18,670 nucleotides of DNA from Candidatus Gastranaerophilales bacterium (GCA_947589525.1 CANQAW010000012.1:1-18670); one strand, 5' to 3'. Shown: positions 1 through 7,825, numbered from the stretch's first letter. A program made the numbers and translations. The notes: generated by a model not told the origin, from the sequence alone.

Positions 1-369
1 ATGAAAATAAAACCCGAAAGCGCATACAAGAACCGTTATAAAAGCGCTAAAAGGGATTTCATATTTTAAAGTGTTTTTTTGAATTGGAAGCGCACAAATT
101 AAAGCGCTTATTCCCAAAATTAAAAATACATTACAGATATTTGACCCTAAGACATTACCTACTGCAACTCCTGCCACTCCTTTAAGGGCGGATGCTATGC
201 TAACTGATGCTTCGGGCGCTGAAGTTCCCATTGCAACAATAGTTAAACCTATAATAATCGGGGGGATTTTAAATTTATGCGCAACAGCACAAGCCCCCTC
301 TATAAAATAATCCGCTCCTTTTGTTAAAAGGATAAAACCAATAACCAATAAAATTAAACTTAAAAACAT
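1..369 (-). CDS. Na+/Ca2+ exchanger-family membrane antiporter (3' end cut by window)
   Basis: This is the first 123 codons of an inner-membrane cation exchanger of the CaCA superfamily (YrbG-like), which would exchange Ca2+ against Na+. I read it by translating the minus strand from the ATG at 369; the frame stays open to base 1. Visible features are a first hydrophobic segment (residues 2-15), then the alpha-1 repeat. That repeat contains GTSAPE at 48-53 and GNVLGSNICN at 71-80, the conserved ion-binding signature of the family. A further hydrophobic stretch lies at 80-95 and another at 106-122. The second alpha repeat would lie outside the window. An AGAGG Shine-Dalgarno sequence overlaps the stop codon of the upstream gene, and the gap is 7 nt, so the two are probably translationally coupled. 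Family assignment is firm; the transported ion is inferred. Confidence 0.9.
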   Translation of the reverse strand, partial: MFLSLILLVIGFILLTKGADYFIEGACAVAHKFKIPPIIIGLTIVAMGTSAPEASVSIASALKGVAGVAVGNVLGSNICNVFLILGISALICALPIQKNTLKYEIPFSAFITVLVCAFGFYFH

Positions 370-376
370 TTTTCCT

Positions 377-1192
377 CTATAAACTTAAATAATAATCTTT
401 TAAAATTTTAGTATCAACTTCAATATTCGGGCTTTCGCACACAACCGCCCCTTTAATATTAAACTTTTTAAATGCTTTTAACAAGTCTTTATAGTTAAAA
501 TCGCTTTCTTCAAAAACAAGGTGGTTTTTTTCGCCTTTATCGGTGTATTTTATTCCCGCAACGTGGGCGTGGAAATTATTCAGCGCAATTTCGCCAAGTT
601 CAGAGCCTATATAATCTAAAACGGCGCAAAATTCCTTTTCTGTGTTAAATTCGCCGTTAGAACGAGCATGAAGATGTGCAAAATCAACGCAAGGAAGAAC
701 TTGAGAAAAATTTTTAGATAATTCAACAATTTCCTTTAAATCCCCCCACTGGCTTTTTTTGCCTGTTGTTTCGGGGCGAACCCAAATGTTATTATTTTCT
801 TTTTGCAAAGTTTCACAAATTATTTCGTGGCGGGATAACATTTTATCAAAAACCGTTTTTTTGTCTTCTCCAAGATAAAACCCCGCATGATAAGTTATTG
901 AATAAGCGCCTAAATCAGCTCCCGCACGTGCAGTATCCAGAACTCTTTTTATGCTTGCTTGAATTTTATCTTCTTCTTTAGCGTTTAAATTAATATAATA
1001 AGGGCCGTGGTGGGTGATTATTTTATTGTTTCGATTTAAAATTGCGCTTCTTGTGTCATCGCTGTATCGAACGCCGTGGACAAATTCCACCTCAAGCCCG
1101 TCAAGATTTAGTTTTTCCAATTCCGAAAAAGCGCTTTTATAATCTTTTGCGCTCATCGGTATTCCGGCAGTTAAAAAATGTAATTTTTCCAT
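377..1192 (-). CDS. Endonuclease IV-like TIM-barrel protein (AP endonuclease family 2)
   Basis: A 271-residue xylose-isomerase-like TIM barrel that most resembles deoxyribonuclease IV, which nicks DNA at abasic sites in base-excision repair. The expected metal ligands of Nfo can be traced: HHGPY at 61-65, YHAG with H102, ETTG with E141, VDFAHLHA with D170 and H173, FHAH with H208/H210, H224, and ESP with E253. D170 and H173 keep the three-residue spacing of D179/H182 in E. coli Nfo. The Asp-x-His pair (229/231 there) is not clear: here the stretch reads GEKNHL. The protein is slightly short for the family, as in archaeal forms. It is preceded by an AAGGG Shine-Dalgarno sequence and lies 9 nt after the formyltransferase gene. 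A related sugar isomerase/epimerase role cannot be excluded. Confidence 0.72.
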   Translation of the reverse strand: MEKLHFLTAGIPMSAKDYKSAFSELEKLNLDGLEVEFVHGVRYSDDTRSAILNRNNKIITHHGPYYINLNAKEEDKIQASIKRVLDTARAGADLGAYSITYHAGFYLGEDKKTVFDKMLSRHEIICETLQKENNNIWVRPETTGKKSQWGDLKEIVELSKNFSQVLPCVDFAHLHARSNGEFNTEKEFCAVLDYIGSELGEIALNNFHAHVAGIKYTDKGEKNHLVFEESDFNYKDLLKAFKKFNIKGAVVCESPNIEVDTKILKDYYLSL

Positions 1193-1201
1193 TATTTTCC
1201 C

Positions 1202-2146
1202 TTAAATTAAATATTCATCTTCTTTTGGAGTAAAAGTATAATAAAAATCAACGGGGTTAAATATTCCCCAAGTACCGACCTGAACAACGTCAAGCGCAAG
1301 CTTTCCGCCTTTTGCGCCAATAATTGTGTTTTTATCATCCCCTTTTAAAATTCTTCCGAAATCTTTTTGATTAATTTCACAAACTTCAGCTATATGCGCT
1401 TTTAAAACCTTTAGTCCGACTCCTCTAAAGCTCGTGTAAGCGCCAAAAAAAGGGTTGCATGCCCGAATTAGTCTGTCGAGAGCAAAAATCGAATTTTTAA
1501 AGTTTAATTTAAAATTTCCTTCGATTTTTGGTGCGGTTTGAACATTTTCAAGATTTTTTTGAGGAGTTCTTTTAATTTCAAGTCCTTTTTCAATATTTCC
1601 CAAAACTTTAATTAATGCATCAGACAGCATATAAGTTGTGCGATTAAACAAAATTCCCATTGTTTCAAACGGCAGAATATCAAATTTTTCCTGATATATA
1701 ATATCTCCCGAGTCATATTCCTCGCTCATAAAATGAAGTGTTATACCTGAAGTTTTTTCGCCGTTATTTATTATATGGAAATAAGGCATAGCGCCCCGAT
1801 ATTGTGGTAAAAGCGAGGGGTGGCAGTTGATGTAGCCCAGACGGGTTGTGTTTAAAAATTCTTTGCTCAATTTAATATTATATGAACAGCAAACCCCGAT
1901 ATCCGCTTTTAAATTTTTAATTTTTTCAATATAATCTCTTTCGTTTGGTGAAATGGCAAATTCAATAAGATTTAAGTTTTTTTCCAGAACGAAATTTTTA
2001 AAAAGGCTGTAAGTGCTGTGAGTTTTTAAAGGGGGAATTACGCCTGCAATATCAAAATTTGCATTGACCAGATTTGTAAGGCAGACAAGCGCCATATCGG
2101 GAGTTCCTATAAAAACGATTTTTAATTTTTTGTTTAATTTTTCCAT
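1202..2146 (-). CDS. Formyltransferase, methionyl-tRNA formyltransferase-like
   Basis: A 314-residue two-domain formyltransferase. The N-terminal catalytic fold opens with KIVFIGTPD and carries the conserved N107-x-H109 in front of SLLP (111-114) and YRG. D145 in YDSGD supplies the third catalytic residue. The C-terminal domain (about 215-314) has the Fmt-type pattern with LIRACNPFFGAYT and VVQVG. The usual Fmt substrate loop (PDRP...GRG after the second strand) is absent; the corresponding segment reads IPPLKTHSTY. The enzyme uses 10-formyl-tetrahydrofolate by family knowledge, but the acceptor is uncertain: initiator Met-tRNA, or an amino-sugar nucleotide as in ArnA-type enzymes. Its start overlaps the end of trkH by 13 bp and there is no strong SD, which suggests coupling to trkH translation. 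Confidence 0.8.
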   Translation of the reverse strand: MEKLNKKLKIVFIGTPDMALVCLTNLVNANFDIAGVIPPLKTHSTYSLFKNFVLEKNLNLIEFAISPNERDYIEKIKNLKADIGVCCSYNIKLSKEFLNTTRLGYINCHPSLLPQYRGAMPYFHIINNGEKTSGITLHFMSEEYDSGDIIYQEKFDILPFETMGILFNRTTYMLSDALIKVLGNIEKGLEIKRTPQKNLENVQTAPKIEGNFKLNFKNSIFALDRLIRACNPFFGAYTSFRGVGLKVLKAHIAEVCEINQKDFGRILKGDDKNTIIGAKGGKLALDVVQVGTWGIFNPVDFYYTFTPKEDEYLI

Positions 2147-3585
2147 AAGTCTTTATTTAAAATAGCTAAAAACGGAATTATTTCCAAACGTCCGATTAAC
2201 ATTAAAACAATTAAAATCCACTTAGTAAATATGTGCAAATGACAAAAACTATCCATCGGTCCGATTGAGCCGAAAGCAGGCCCGATATTTCCTATTGCGC
2301 TTGCGCTTGCGCTAAGAGCAATAGTTGTGTTGTTTTCAATTAAAACAATTAAAAATGAACAAAGTAAAAATATTGCGAAATAAAATATTACAAAAATCAG
2401 CATTTGAGAAATAATTTCATTTCCGAGAGTAGAACCTTCAAGTTTTATGGGATAAATCGCCTGAGGATGAATTATTTTATTTAATTCTCTTTTTAAAAAT
2501 TTCCAAACAAAAACCCAGCGGATTATTTTAATTCCGCCCGAAGTTGAAGTTGCACAGCCTCCCGCAAAAAACGCCAAGAATAAAATAACTTTGCTTGTTG
2601 CATCCCAATTTATATAATTATCTATCGCAAAACCCGTTGAAGTCATTGTGGCAACTATTTCAAAAGTTGAATTTAAAAGCGCTTTTTTAATTTCATAATG
2701 TGAATTTATATACAAACTTGCACTTAAAAATAAACTTAAAACTATTGCAATAATACAATAAAAACGAAATTCTTCGCTTTTTAAAAACGGGGTAATTTTT
2801 TTATTTCTTAAGCTTCTGTAAATTAAAATAAAATTAACCCCCGAAATAAACATAAAAATTAAAACGCAAAGCGAAACTTTTATGTTGTTAAATTCAAAAA
2901 TACTGCTTGAAAGGTGGGAAAATCCGCCCGTTGCAATTGTTGAAAGTGATGTTATGACGCTGTCAAAGGAATTTAGCCCCAAATATTTTAAAATTAATGC
3001 TTCAATTACCGTAAAAGCGAGATATAATCCCCAAAGCCAGCTTGCAGTAAAACGAATGCGGGGAGTTGCCTTATCTTCAGTCGGCGCAGGGGCTTCGGCG
3101 TAAAACATCTGTCTGCCTGCTACGGCGATTTTTGGCAGAACCGCAATAAATAAAACAACAATTCCCATGCCTCCGAACCATTGAGTTAAAGAGCGATAGA
3201 AAAATAATGTTTTAGGATAAAGGGAAAAATCCTGAAATATGGTAGCGCCGGTTGTGGTAATTCCCGAGAATGCTTCAAAGCTTGCGTCCGTAAAACTAAA
3301 TCCGTAAAAAAGATAAGGAATAGTGCATATAAGTCCGAAAAACAGCCATAAAAAGAAAACAACAGCCAGTGATTCGGATTTTTTTATATTATCTATTTCT
3401 TTTTGAGGAACTTTTTTAATTACAAGCAAAAACCCGATTAAATAAGAAATAACGGCGCTTATTAAAAAAGGAGGAATTTGATTATATTCTTTTAATAAAA
3501 TTGCAACAATAACGGGTATTATAAAAACAATTCCTATAAATCTTGCTATTAAACCTATAATATTAAATATAAGATTGTATCTCAT
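2134..3585 (-). CDS. trkH: Trk/Ktr potassium uptake channel subunit TrkH
   Basis: A 483-residue polytopic inner-membrane protein of the TrkH/KtrB/HKT family, the K+-conducting subunit of Trk uptake systems. The four pore-loop segments are all recognisable: SGITTTGAT near 107-115, STIATGGFS near 215-223, TMTSTGFA at 313-320, and SAIGNIGPAFG at 429-439. Each supplies a filter glycine. Hydrophobic helices fill the rest, including a typical first hairpin at 8-31 and 39-56. The length equals that of the E. coli protein. Its ATG overlaps the trkA stop by one base (TAATG), so translation is coupled to the gating subunit encoded just upstream. The two products are expected to form one complex at the membrane. 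Confidence 0.95.
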   Translation of the reverse strand: MRYNLIFNIIGLIARFIGIVFIIPVIVAILLKEYNQIPPFLISAVISYLIGFLLVIKKVPQKEIDNIKKSESLAVVFFLWLFFGLICTIPYLFYGFSFTDASFEAFSGITTTGATIFQDFSLYPKTLFFYRSLTQWFGGMGIVVLFIAVLPKIAVAGRQMFYAEAPAPTEDKATPRIRFTASWLWGLYLAFTVIEALILKYLGLNSFDSVITSLSTIATGGFSHLSSSIFEFNNIKVSLCVLIFMFISGVNFILIYRSLRNKKITPFLKSEEFRFYCIIAIVLSLFLSASLYINSHYEIKKALLNSTFEIVATMTSTGFAIDNYINWDATSKVILFLAFFAGGCATSTSGGIKIIRWVFVWKFLKRELNKIIHPQAIYPIKLEGSTLGNEIISQMLIFVIFYFAIFLLCSFLIVLIENNTTIALSASASAIGNIGPAFGSIGPMDSFCHLHIFTKWILIVLMLIGRLEIIPFLAILNKDLWKN

Positions 3586-4925
3586 TATTTAAAATATTCC
3601 TTAATTTTAGCTACATCGCAGGATTTTACAAAAATCAGCAAAGTATCACAGGGGCGGATTTTTGTTTGCCCTTTGGGAATTATCACCTTTGAACCTCTTT
3701 TAATTATTGCTATAACGCCCGCTGTAGGCATTTTAATTTCAAATAATGATTTTTCTTCAAAATTAGAATTAAGCTGAATTTCAATAATTTCGCCTTGTCC
3801 TCGCTCGACTGTCGCAAGAACTCCCGCTCTTGATTCTATAATTCTGTTTTTAATTTCTTCAACGCAGGCCTGTCTTTGAGAAATAGCAACATCTACCCCG
3901 ACTCTTTCAAAAAGACTTGCGGTGGAATCCGTTGAAACTCTTGCTATGACTTTTTTTGCTCCTAATTGTTTTGTTAAAAGAGAACAAAGAAGATTTTTTT
4001 CATCATTATTTGTTATTGCAACAATTACATCCGATTTTCCGATTTCTTCTTCTTCCAAAAGCTCTAAGCTTGTTCCAGAAGCGTTTAAAACAAGAGTTTT
4101 TTTCAATTGTTCCGATAAAAACTCGCACCTTTCAAGGTCGTTTTCGATTAATTTAACATTTGTGGATGTTTTTTCCAAAATTCCCGCAAGGTCAAATCCT
4201 ACCGTTCCGCCTCCAATAATTCCTATTTTTTTAACTTTTTCCCGTTTTTCTTCAAAAAGTTCGCTTGCCGTAATATCAAGCCCTACAGGCGTTCCCATTA
4301 AAATTGCTTTATCATTAAGCAAAAATTCGCTGTTTCCGTTCGGAATAAAAAGTTCTTCGTTTCTGACTATTCCGACGACAAGCACTTCCGAGTTAAAATA
4401 GCAGTCTTTTAATTTTTTACCTAAAATTTCCGAGTCTTCTTTAATTCTGTATTCTAAAAGTCTTGCTCTGCCATGGGCAAAATTTTCAACATCAACCGCT
4501 TCGGGTACGGTAATTATTTTAAAAATTTCCTGAACAAGAAGCTTTTGAGGATAGATTATATTTTCAATACATTGTGCATAAGCCGTTTTATATTCATCTT
4601 TAAGATAATTTAAACTTTCAAGAGTTTCTTTTTTTTCGACAAAGCAAATATTTTGCGCATTTGAGATTTGTTTTGAAGTAAGACAGGATAAAATATTTAA
4701 TTCGTCATTGTTTGAACAGGCAATAAAATAATCGGCATCTTGGATATCTGCATTTTGAAGAATTTGAACATCTAAGATATCGGCGCATATTGTTCCTACA
4801 TCAAGCTTTGAAAAAGTTTCAAGATTTTTTTGATTACTGTCTATTACTATAACATCATGGTCTTCAAAAAACTCTGTTGCAATTGAAGAAGCCATTTCAT
4901 TAGAACCAAAAATAATTATCTTCAT
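3585..4925 (-). CDS. trkA: Trk potassium uptake regulatory subunit TrkA
   Basis: A 446-residue cytoplasmic ring-forming protein that binds nucleotides and gates TrkH. The layout is RCK_N (1-about 125), RCK_C (about 140-225), a second RCK_N (232-about 350), and a second RCK_C (about 365-446), the normal tandem arrangement of TrkA. The second Rossmann motif is intact (IIGGGTVG, 236-243, followed by E261 after the second strand). The first reads IFGSNEMA instead of the usual GxGxxG, while the acidic residue ending strand 2 is kept (VIDS). The start is supported by an AGGGGAG Shine-Dalgarno sequence that overlaps the ffh stop, leaving a 9-nt gap. Its position between ffh and trkH points to co-transcription with the channel subunit. 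Confidence 0.95.
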   Translation of the reverse strand: MKIIIFGSNEMASSIATEFFEDHDVIVIDSNQKNLETFSKLDVGTICADILDVQILQNADIQDADYFIACSNNDELNILSCLTSKQISNAQNICFVEKKETLESLNYLKDEYKTAYAQCIENIIYPQKLLVQEIFKIITVPEAVDVENFAHGRARLLEYRIKEDSEILGKKLKDCYFNSEVLVVGIVRNEELFIPNGNSEFLLNDKAILMGTPVGLDITASELFEEKREKVKKIGIIGGGTVGFDLAGILEKTSTNVKLIENDLERCEFLSEQLKKTLVLNASGTSLELLEEEEIGKSDVIVAITNNDEKNLLCSLLTKQLGAKKVIARVSTDSTASLFERVGVDVAISQRQACVEEIKNRIIESRAGVLATVERGQGEIIEIQLNSNFEEKSLFEIKMPTAGVIAIIKRGSKVIIPKGQTKIRPCDTLLIFVKSCDVAKIKEYFK

Positions 4926-4934
4926 TTTTCTCCC

Positions 4935-6284
4935 CTAAAACGGAAATTTAGGCATTGCCCCAAACGGCATTTTTCCTTTTTTCATTGTATTTTTAAAACC
5001 GCTCAAGCCCTTCATCATTTTTTTCATAGTTTCAAATTGAGAAATAAAAGCGTTTAATTCGGATATATCAGCTCCTGCGCCGAGCGCTATTCTTTTTTTT
5101 CTTGAAGCATTTAAAAGCGAAGGATTTTTTCTTTCCTCAGGCGTCATTGATTGAATTAAAACTTCTATTCTTTTAAATTGTTTTTCACCTTCATGCGAAA
5201 TTTTATCCGAGTCATCTTTTGATATTCCCAAAGGAAGCATTGATAAAATCCCCCCGAATGAACCAAGAGCCTTAATTTGCTTTTGAATTTTCAAGAAATC
5301 TTCAAAAGAAAATTCCGCTTTGAGCATTTTTTCTTCAAGCGCTTTTGCTTCTTTTTCATCAATATTTTTTTGTGCACGTTCAACAAGTGTTACTATATCG
5401 CCCATTCCCAAAATGCGGTTTGCCATTCTGTCGGGGTGGAAATCATCTAAGGGTTCGATATTTTCCCCTGTTGCAATCAGCTTAACGGGTTTATTGGTGG
5501 TTTGAACAATGCTTAAAGCGCAACCGCCTTTGGTGTCGCCGTCCAGTTTTGTTAAAACATAACCGTCTATATTTAACTGTTCGTTAAAATTAAGAGCAAC
5601 TTCAACAGCGCTTTGCCCCATCATTGAATCGATTACAAGAAGTTTTTCGTTTATTTTAAAGCTGTTGTTTAATAAAACAAGCTCTGCCATCATATTAAAA
5701 TCAAGCTCTAATCTTCCTGCCGTATCAAAAATTAAAACGGTATTATTATTGTTTTTGGCTGTTTCAAGAGCGTCCTTGGCAATTTTTAAAACGTCTTTGG
5801 TTTCTTTATCGGAATAAAAATCTAAATTATTATTTTTTGCTAATGTTTCAAGCTGTAAAATTGCTCCGGGGCGGTAAACATCAAGACCTACCAGCAGAGG
5901 AGATTTTCCTTCTTTTTTAAGCTTCAGGGCAAGCTTGGCGCTTGATGTTGTTTTACCTGAACCTTGAAGTCCCAGCATCATAATAATCGAAGGATTAGTT
6001 TCCAGCTTCAAAGGAGATTGCTTTTGCCCCAAAAGAGAAGTTAATTCGTCATTGACGATTTTAATTAATGTTTGAGAAGCATTTGTTGATTGAACAATAT
6101 TTTGACCTTGGGCTTTATCTTTTATGTTAGAAATAAAAGATTTAACAACATTTAAGGAAACATCCGCTCCCAAAAGCGCACGTCTTATTTCTCTGAAAGC
6201 TTCCTGAGTATTTTCCTCGCTTAGAGTTTTATTTGATGTCTGCGCAATTATTTCGCGCAATTTTTGAGATAAACTGTCAAACAT
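4935..6284 (-). CDS. ffh: Signal recognition particle protein Ffh (SRP54)
   Basis: A 449-residue GTPase that binds signal sequences of nascent membrane and exported proteins together with SRP RNA, and docks with FtsY. The N domain is about 1-95. The G domain has GLQGSGKT at 105-112, DVYRP at 135-139, DTAGR at 187-191 and TKLD at 245-248. The M domain from about 310 carries the RNA-binding helix with SRKKRIALGAG (394-404) and a Met-rich tail (MKKMMKG). Length and start (MFDSLSQKL) are standard. There is no Shine-Dalgarno sequence in front of the ATG. A TAAAAT hexamer lies 7 nt upstream, so the gene may be read from a leaderless transcript. It is the first gene of the six-gene minus-strand operon; bacterial ffh is more usually near rpsP, rimM or trmD. 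Confidence 0.97.
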   Translation of the reverse strand: MFDSLSQKLREIIAQTSNKTLSEENTQEAFREIRRALLGADVSLNVVKSFISNIKDKAQGQNIVQSTNASQTLIKIVNDELTSLLGQKQSPLKLETNPSIIMMLGLQGSGKTTSSAKLALKLKKEGKSPLLVGLDVYRPGAILQLETLAKNNNLDFYSDKETKDVLKIAKDALETAKNNNNTVLIFDTAGRLELDFNMMAELVLLNNSFKINEKLLVIDSMMGQSAVEVALNFNEQLNIDGYVLTKLDGDTKGGCALSIVQTTNKPVKLIATGENIEPLDDFHPDRMANRILGMGDIVTLVERAQKNIDEKEAKALEEKMLKAEFSFEDFLKIQKQIKALGSFGGILSMLPLGISKDDSDKISHEGEKQFKRIEVLIQSMTPEERKNPSLLNASRKKRIALGAGADISELNAFISQFETMKKMMKGLSGFKNTMKKGKMPFGAMPKFPF

Positions 6285-6297
6285 ATAATGTATTTTA
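6285..6297 (-). promoter_or_regulatory. Possible -10 element abutting the ffh start
   Basis: On the minus strand TAAAAT (6292-6297) is followed by seven bases and then the ffh ATG. No good -35 hexamer is found at 17 bases. The upstream gene is closed by a terminator at 6325-6350, so ffh needs its own promoter within about 45 bp. The only alternative -10 is TATAGT slightly further upstream. Leaderless initiation is inferred. Confidence 0.35.
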
Positions 6298-6324
6298 CTA
6301 TAAAAAATATTTTTTGCTATATTG

Positions 6325-6350
6325 TAAAAAACGGGTCAATTTTGACCCGT
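6325..6350 (-). terminator. Intrinsic terminator of the zinc-ribbon gene
   Basis: A perfect inverted repeat, ACGGGTCAA with TTGACCCGT (6331-6350, 9 bp arms), is followed on the minus strand by a run of Ts. It lies 5 nt after the stop codon of the 6356-7126 gene. It has the form of a Rho-independent terminator and isolates that gene from ffh. Confidence 0.9.
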
Positions 6351-6355
6351 TTAAA

Positions 6356-7126
6356 TTATTCTTCTTCTTTTTTAACTTCTTTTTTCGGCTTCGGCTTTTT
6401 TTGTTCTTCGGAAATATCGTCTCTTTCTTCATTCCAACGGCTTAAGCCCATTTGTTTGCGAACTAAACCGATACCTACATGCACTCTCCATTCGTCCATT
6501 TTTAATTGAGCCGCAAGAATTTTGTGACAACCGATGGGAGGAAGAGGAAGCAAAGGTTCATATAGATTTTTAATTGCCATCATCTGGTCGGGTGTAATTG
6601 CAAGTTTTCTTTTCGGATATTGAACTCTCGGAAGCATCATTTTTTGCCTTATAAGGTTAATTCCGAAAAATACCTTTTTAGGCTCTAAATCAATTGCTTG
6701 AGCAATAACTTCATGCGCATCGGGATTGGGCAGAGGAAGCATTTTTTTATACATTTCTTCAATTTGTGTTAATTGTTCTTTATTAATTAAAAGCGGTTTC
6801 GCTTGTTTCGGTTTTTGACGTTTTTGGAAATTATTTTTACTGTTAAATTGTTTTTGAGGACGTTTTTGGAAATTATCTCTTTTTTGGAAATTTCCTTTTT
6901 GTTTGTTGTAATTTCCTTGACCTTGAGGACGATTGTATCTTTTTTGATATCCTTCGGGATTGCCCGAACCTGCGCTGTATCCTCTTGAATAATCTTGAGC
7001 AACACCGTTTTCATCAAGCACCGTTTCTTGTATTCTTTCCGGATACAAACAATCGGGACAAATTACTCTTTTGGGGTTTTTCGTTTCAAATTCTTTACCG
7101 CATTTAATACATTTATTTGTGTACAT
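6356..7126 (-). CDS. Zinc-ribbon protein with basic Gln/Asn-rich linker and duplicated C-terminal domain
   Basis: A 256-residue protein I do not recognise by name. It starts with a zinc ribbon, CIKC (C6, C9) and CPDC (C23, C26). A basic low-complexity linker (about 45-110) follows, with several FQKR/NFQKR units resembling RNA-binding RGG-like tails. Next come two homologous units of about 50 residues, 119-167 and 181-229. Both share LPLP, then H with IA or ILA, then V..GI.L.R..M.L.R. A charged Lys/Glu tail closes the protein. An in-frame TTG at 7165 would add 13 residues, but the ATG at 7126 places the zinc ribbon at the usual distance from the N terminus and has AGAAAG upstream. The composition suggests nucleic-acid binding; this is inference. 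Confidence 0.8.
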   Translation of the reverse strand: MYTNKCIKCGKEFETKNPKRVICPDCLYPERIQETVLDENGVAQDYSRGYSAGSGNPEGYQKRYNRPQGQGNYNKQKGNFQKRDNFQKRPQKQFNSKNNFQKRQKPKQAKPLLINKEQLTQIEEMYKKMLPLPNPDAHEVIAQAIDLEPKKVFFGINLIRQKMMLPRVQYPKRKLAITPDQMMAIKNLYEPLLPLPPIGCHKILAAQLKMDEWRVHVGIGLVRKQMGLSRWNEERDDISEEQKKPKPKKEVKKEEE

Positions 7127-7342
7127 CAAAACAATCTTTCTATTTTTATTCCCATCACAAATCAAAATTTACGTTAATAGGCAATATTTAATACACTTTC
7201 GCTATCAAAATACATCAATATAGTTATATTCTATATAAAAATTTTTATTTATACAAGTTATTTATAAATTTTAATAAAATATATTAATAAAATGTTAAAT
7301 TTCAATTTGATTTTTTAATTAAAAATCGTTAGAATTTTAACT
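7127..7342. other. AT-rich divergent intergenic region with inverted and direct repeats
   Basis: 216 bp, almost entirely A and T, between two divergent genes. It contains an inverted repeat ATATAG-N7-CTATAT (7218-7236) and two copies of TTAATAAAAT (7271-7280 and 7284-7293). These could be operators, but such repeats are expected by chance in sequence this AT-rich. It must hold promoters for both genes; only the plus-strand one is clear. Confidence 0.4.
7307..7335 (+). promoter_or_regulatory. Sigma-70-type promoter of the YvyF-like gene
   Basis: TTGATT (7307-7312) and TAGAAT (7330-7335) are separated by 17 bp. The ATG begins 7 nt after the -10, so the expected transcription start falls on or next to the start codon. 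No Shine-Dalgarno sequence is present, which points to a leaderless mRNA. Confidence 0.65.
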
Positions 7343-7822
7343 ATGGCAGACGGATTAATAAATTGCAAAAAATGCGGAACGCTTTTTTTTAAAACTTCAG
7401 GCAGAGAAGTTTGCGAGGAGTGTTTTAAAAAAGAATTGGATGTTATTGATAACATCAGAAATTTTATAAACAAATCGGGCAAAGAAAAATGTTCAATTGA
7501 AGAAATTGCTTCAGGGCTTGCTTTGCCTCCTTCGGAAATCGAAGATTTAATTACAAGAGGGAGATTATTTGCGGTTCTTCCCAAAATTTCGGTTAAATGC
7601 AGATTTTGCGGAATTGAACTCGAAGATGACGAAAAATCGGGTTTTACTTGCAAAAAATGTGTTTTAAGATTTTCTCCGAAAGTAAACGAACTCGAAAAAA
7701 AGGGTTTAAATGTTAAAAAATATGAAGAAGAAGCAAGAACTCTTACCCGCAGGCTGAGAGGCGGAATTAACACCGTCAATAATGAATCCAGATACGGTTT
7801 TATTCAAAATTACGATTTGTAA
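7343..7822 (+). CDS. YvyF-like protein: zinc ribbon, helix-turn-helix, zinc ribbon
   Basis: A 159-residue protein. An N-terminal CKKC/CEEC pair (C8, C11, C24, C27) is followed by a MerR-like helix-turn-helix at about 50-75 (SIEEIASGLALPPSEIEDLI then RGRLF). A second CRFC/CKKC pair follows (C86, C89, C103, C106), then a charged helical tail (about 113-140). The architecture matches my memory of the YvyF family, encoded in Firmicute flagellar operons next to flgM. No flagellar gene is present here, so its target is unknown. It is convergent with the TPR gene, with 3 nt between the stop codons and no visible terminator hairpin. It probably binds DNA or another regulator. Confidence 0.75.
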   Translation: MADGLINCKKCGTLFFKTSGREVCEECFKKELDVIDNIRNFINKSGKEKCSIEEIASGLALPPSEIEDLITRGRLFAVLPKISVKCRFCGIELEDDEKSGFTCKKCVLRFSPKVNELEKKGLNVKKYEEEARTLTRRLRGGINTVNNESRYGFIQNYDL

Positions 7823-7825
7823 ATT

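Noticed and set aside
3922..4401. 159-codon open frame on the plus strand
   Set aside because: It lies entirely antisense to trkA, whose domains are intact. Its Ser/Phe-rich composition is what the reverse complement of a Lys/Glu-rich AT-rich gene gives.
7165..7502. Longer N terminus for the zinc-ribbon gene from TTG at 7165
   Set aside because: It adds 13 unremarkable residues ahead of the zinc ribbon. The ATG at 7126 is simpler, although a TATTAA sequence 8 nt before the TTG leaves some doubt.
7315..7779. 154-codon minus-strand open frame opposite the YvyF-like gene
   Set aside because: The plus-strand frame has two zinc ribbons, an HTH and a good promoter. The minus frame is Ser/Phe-rich with no motif.
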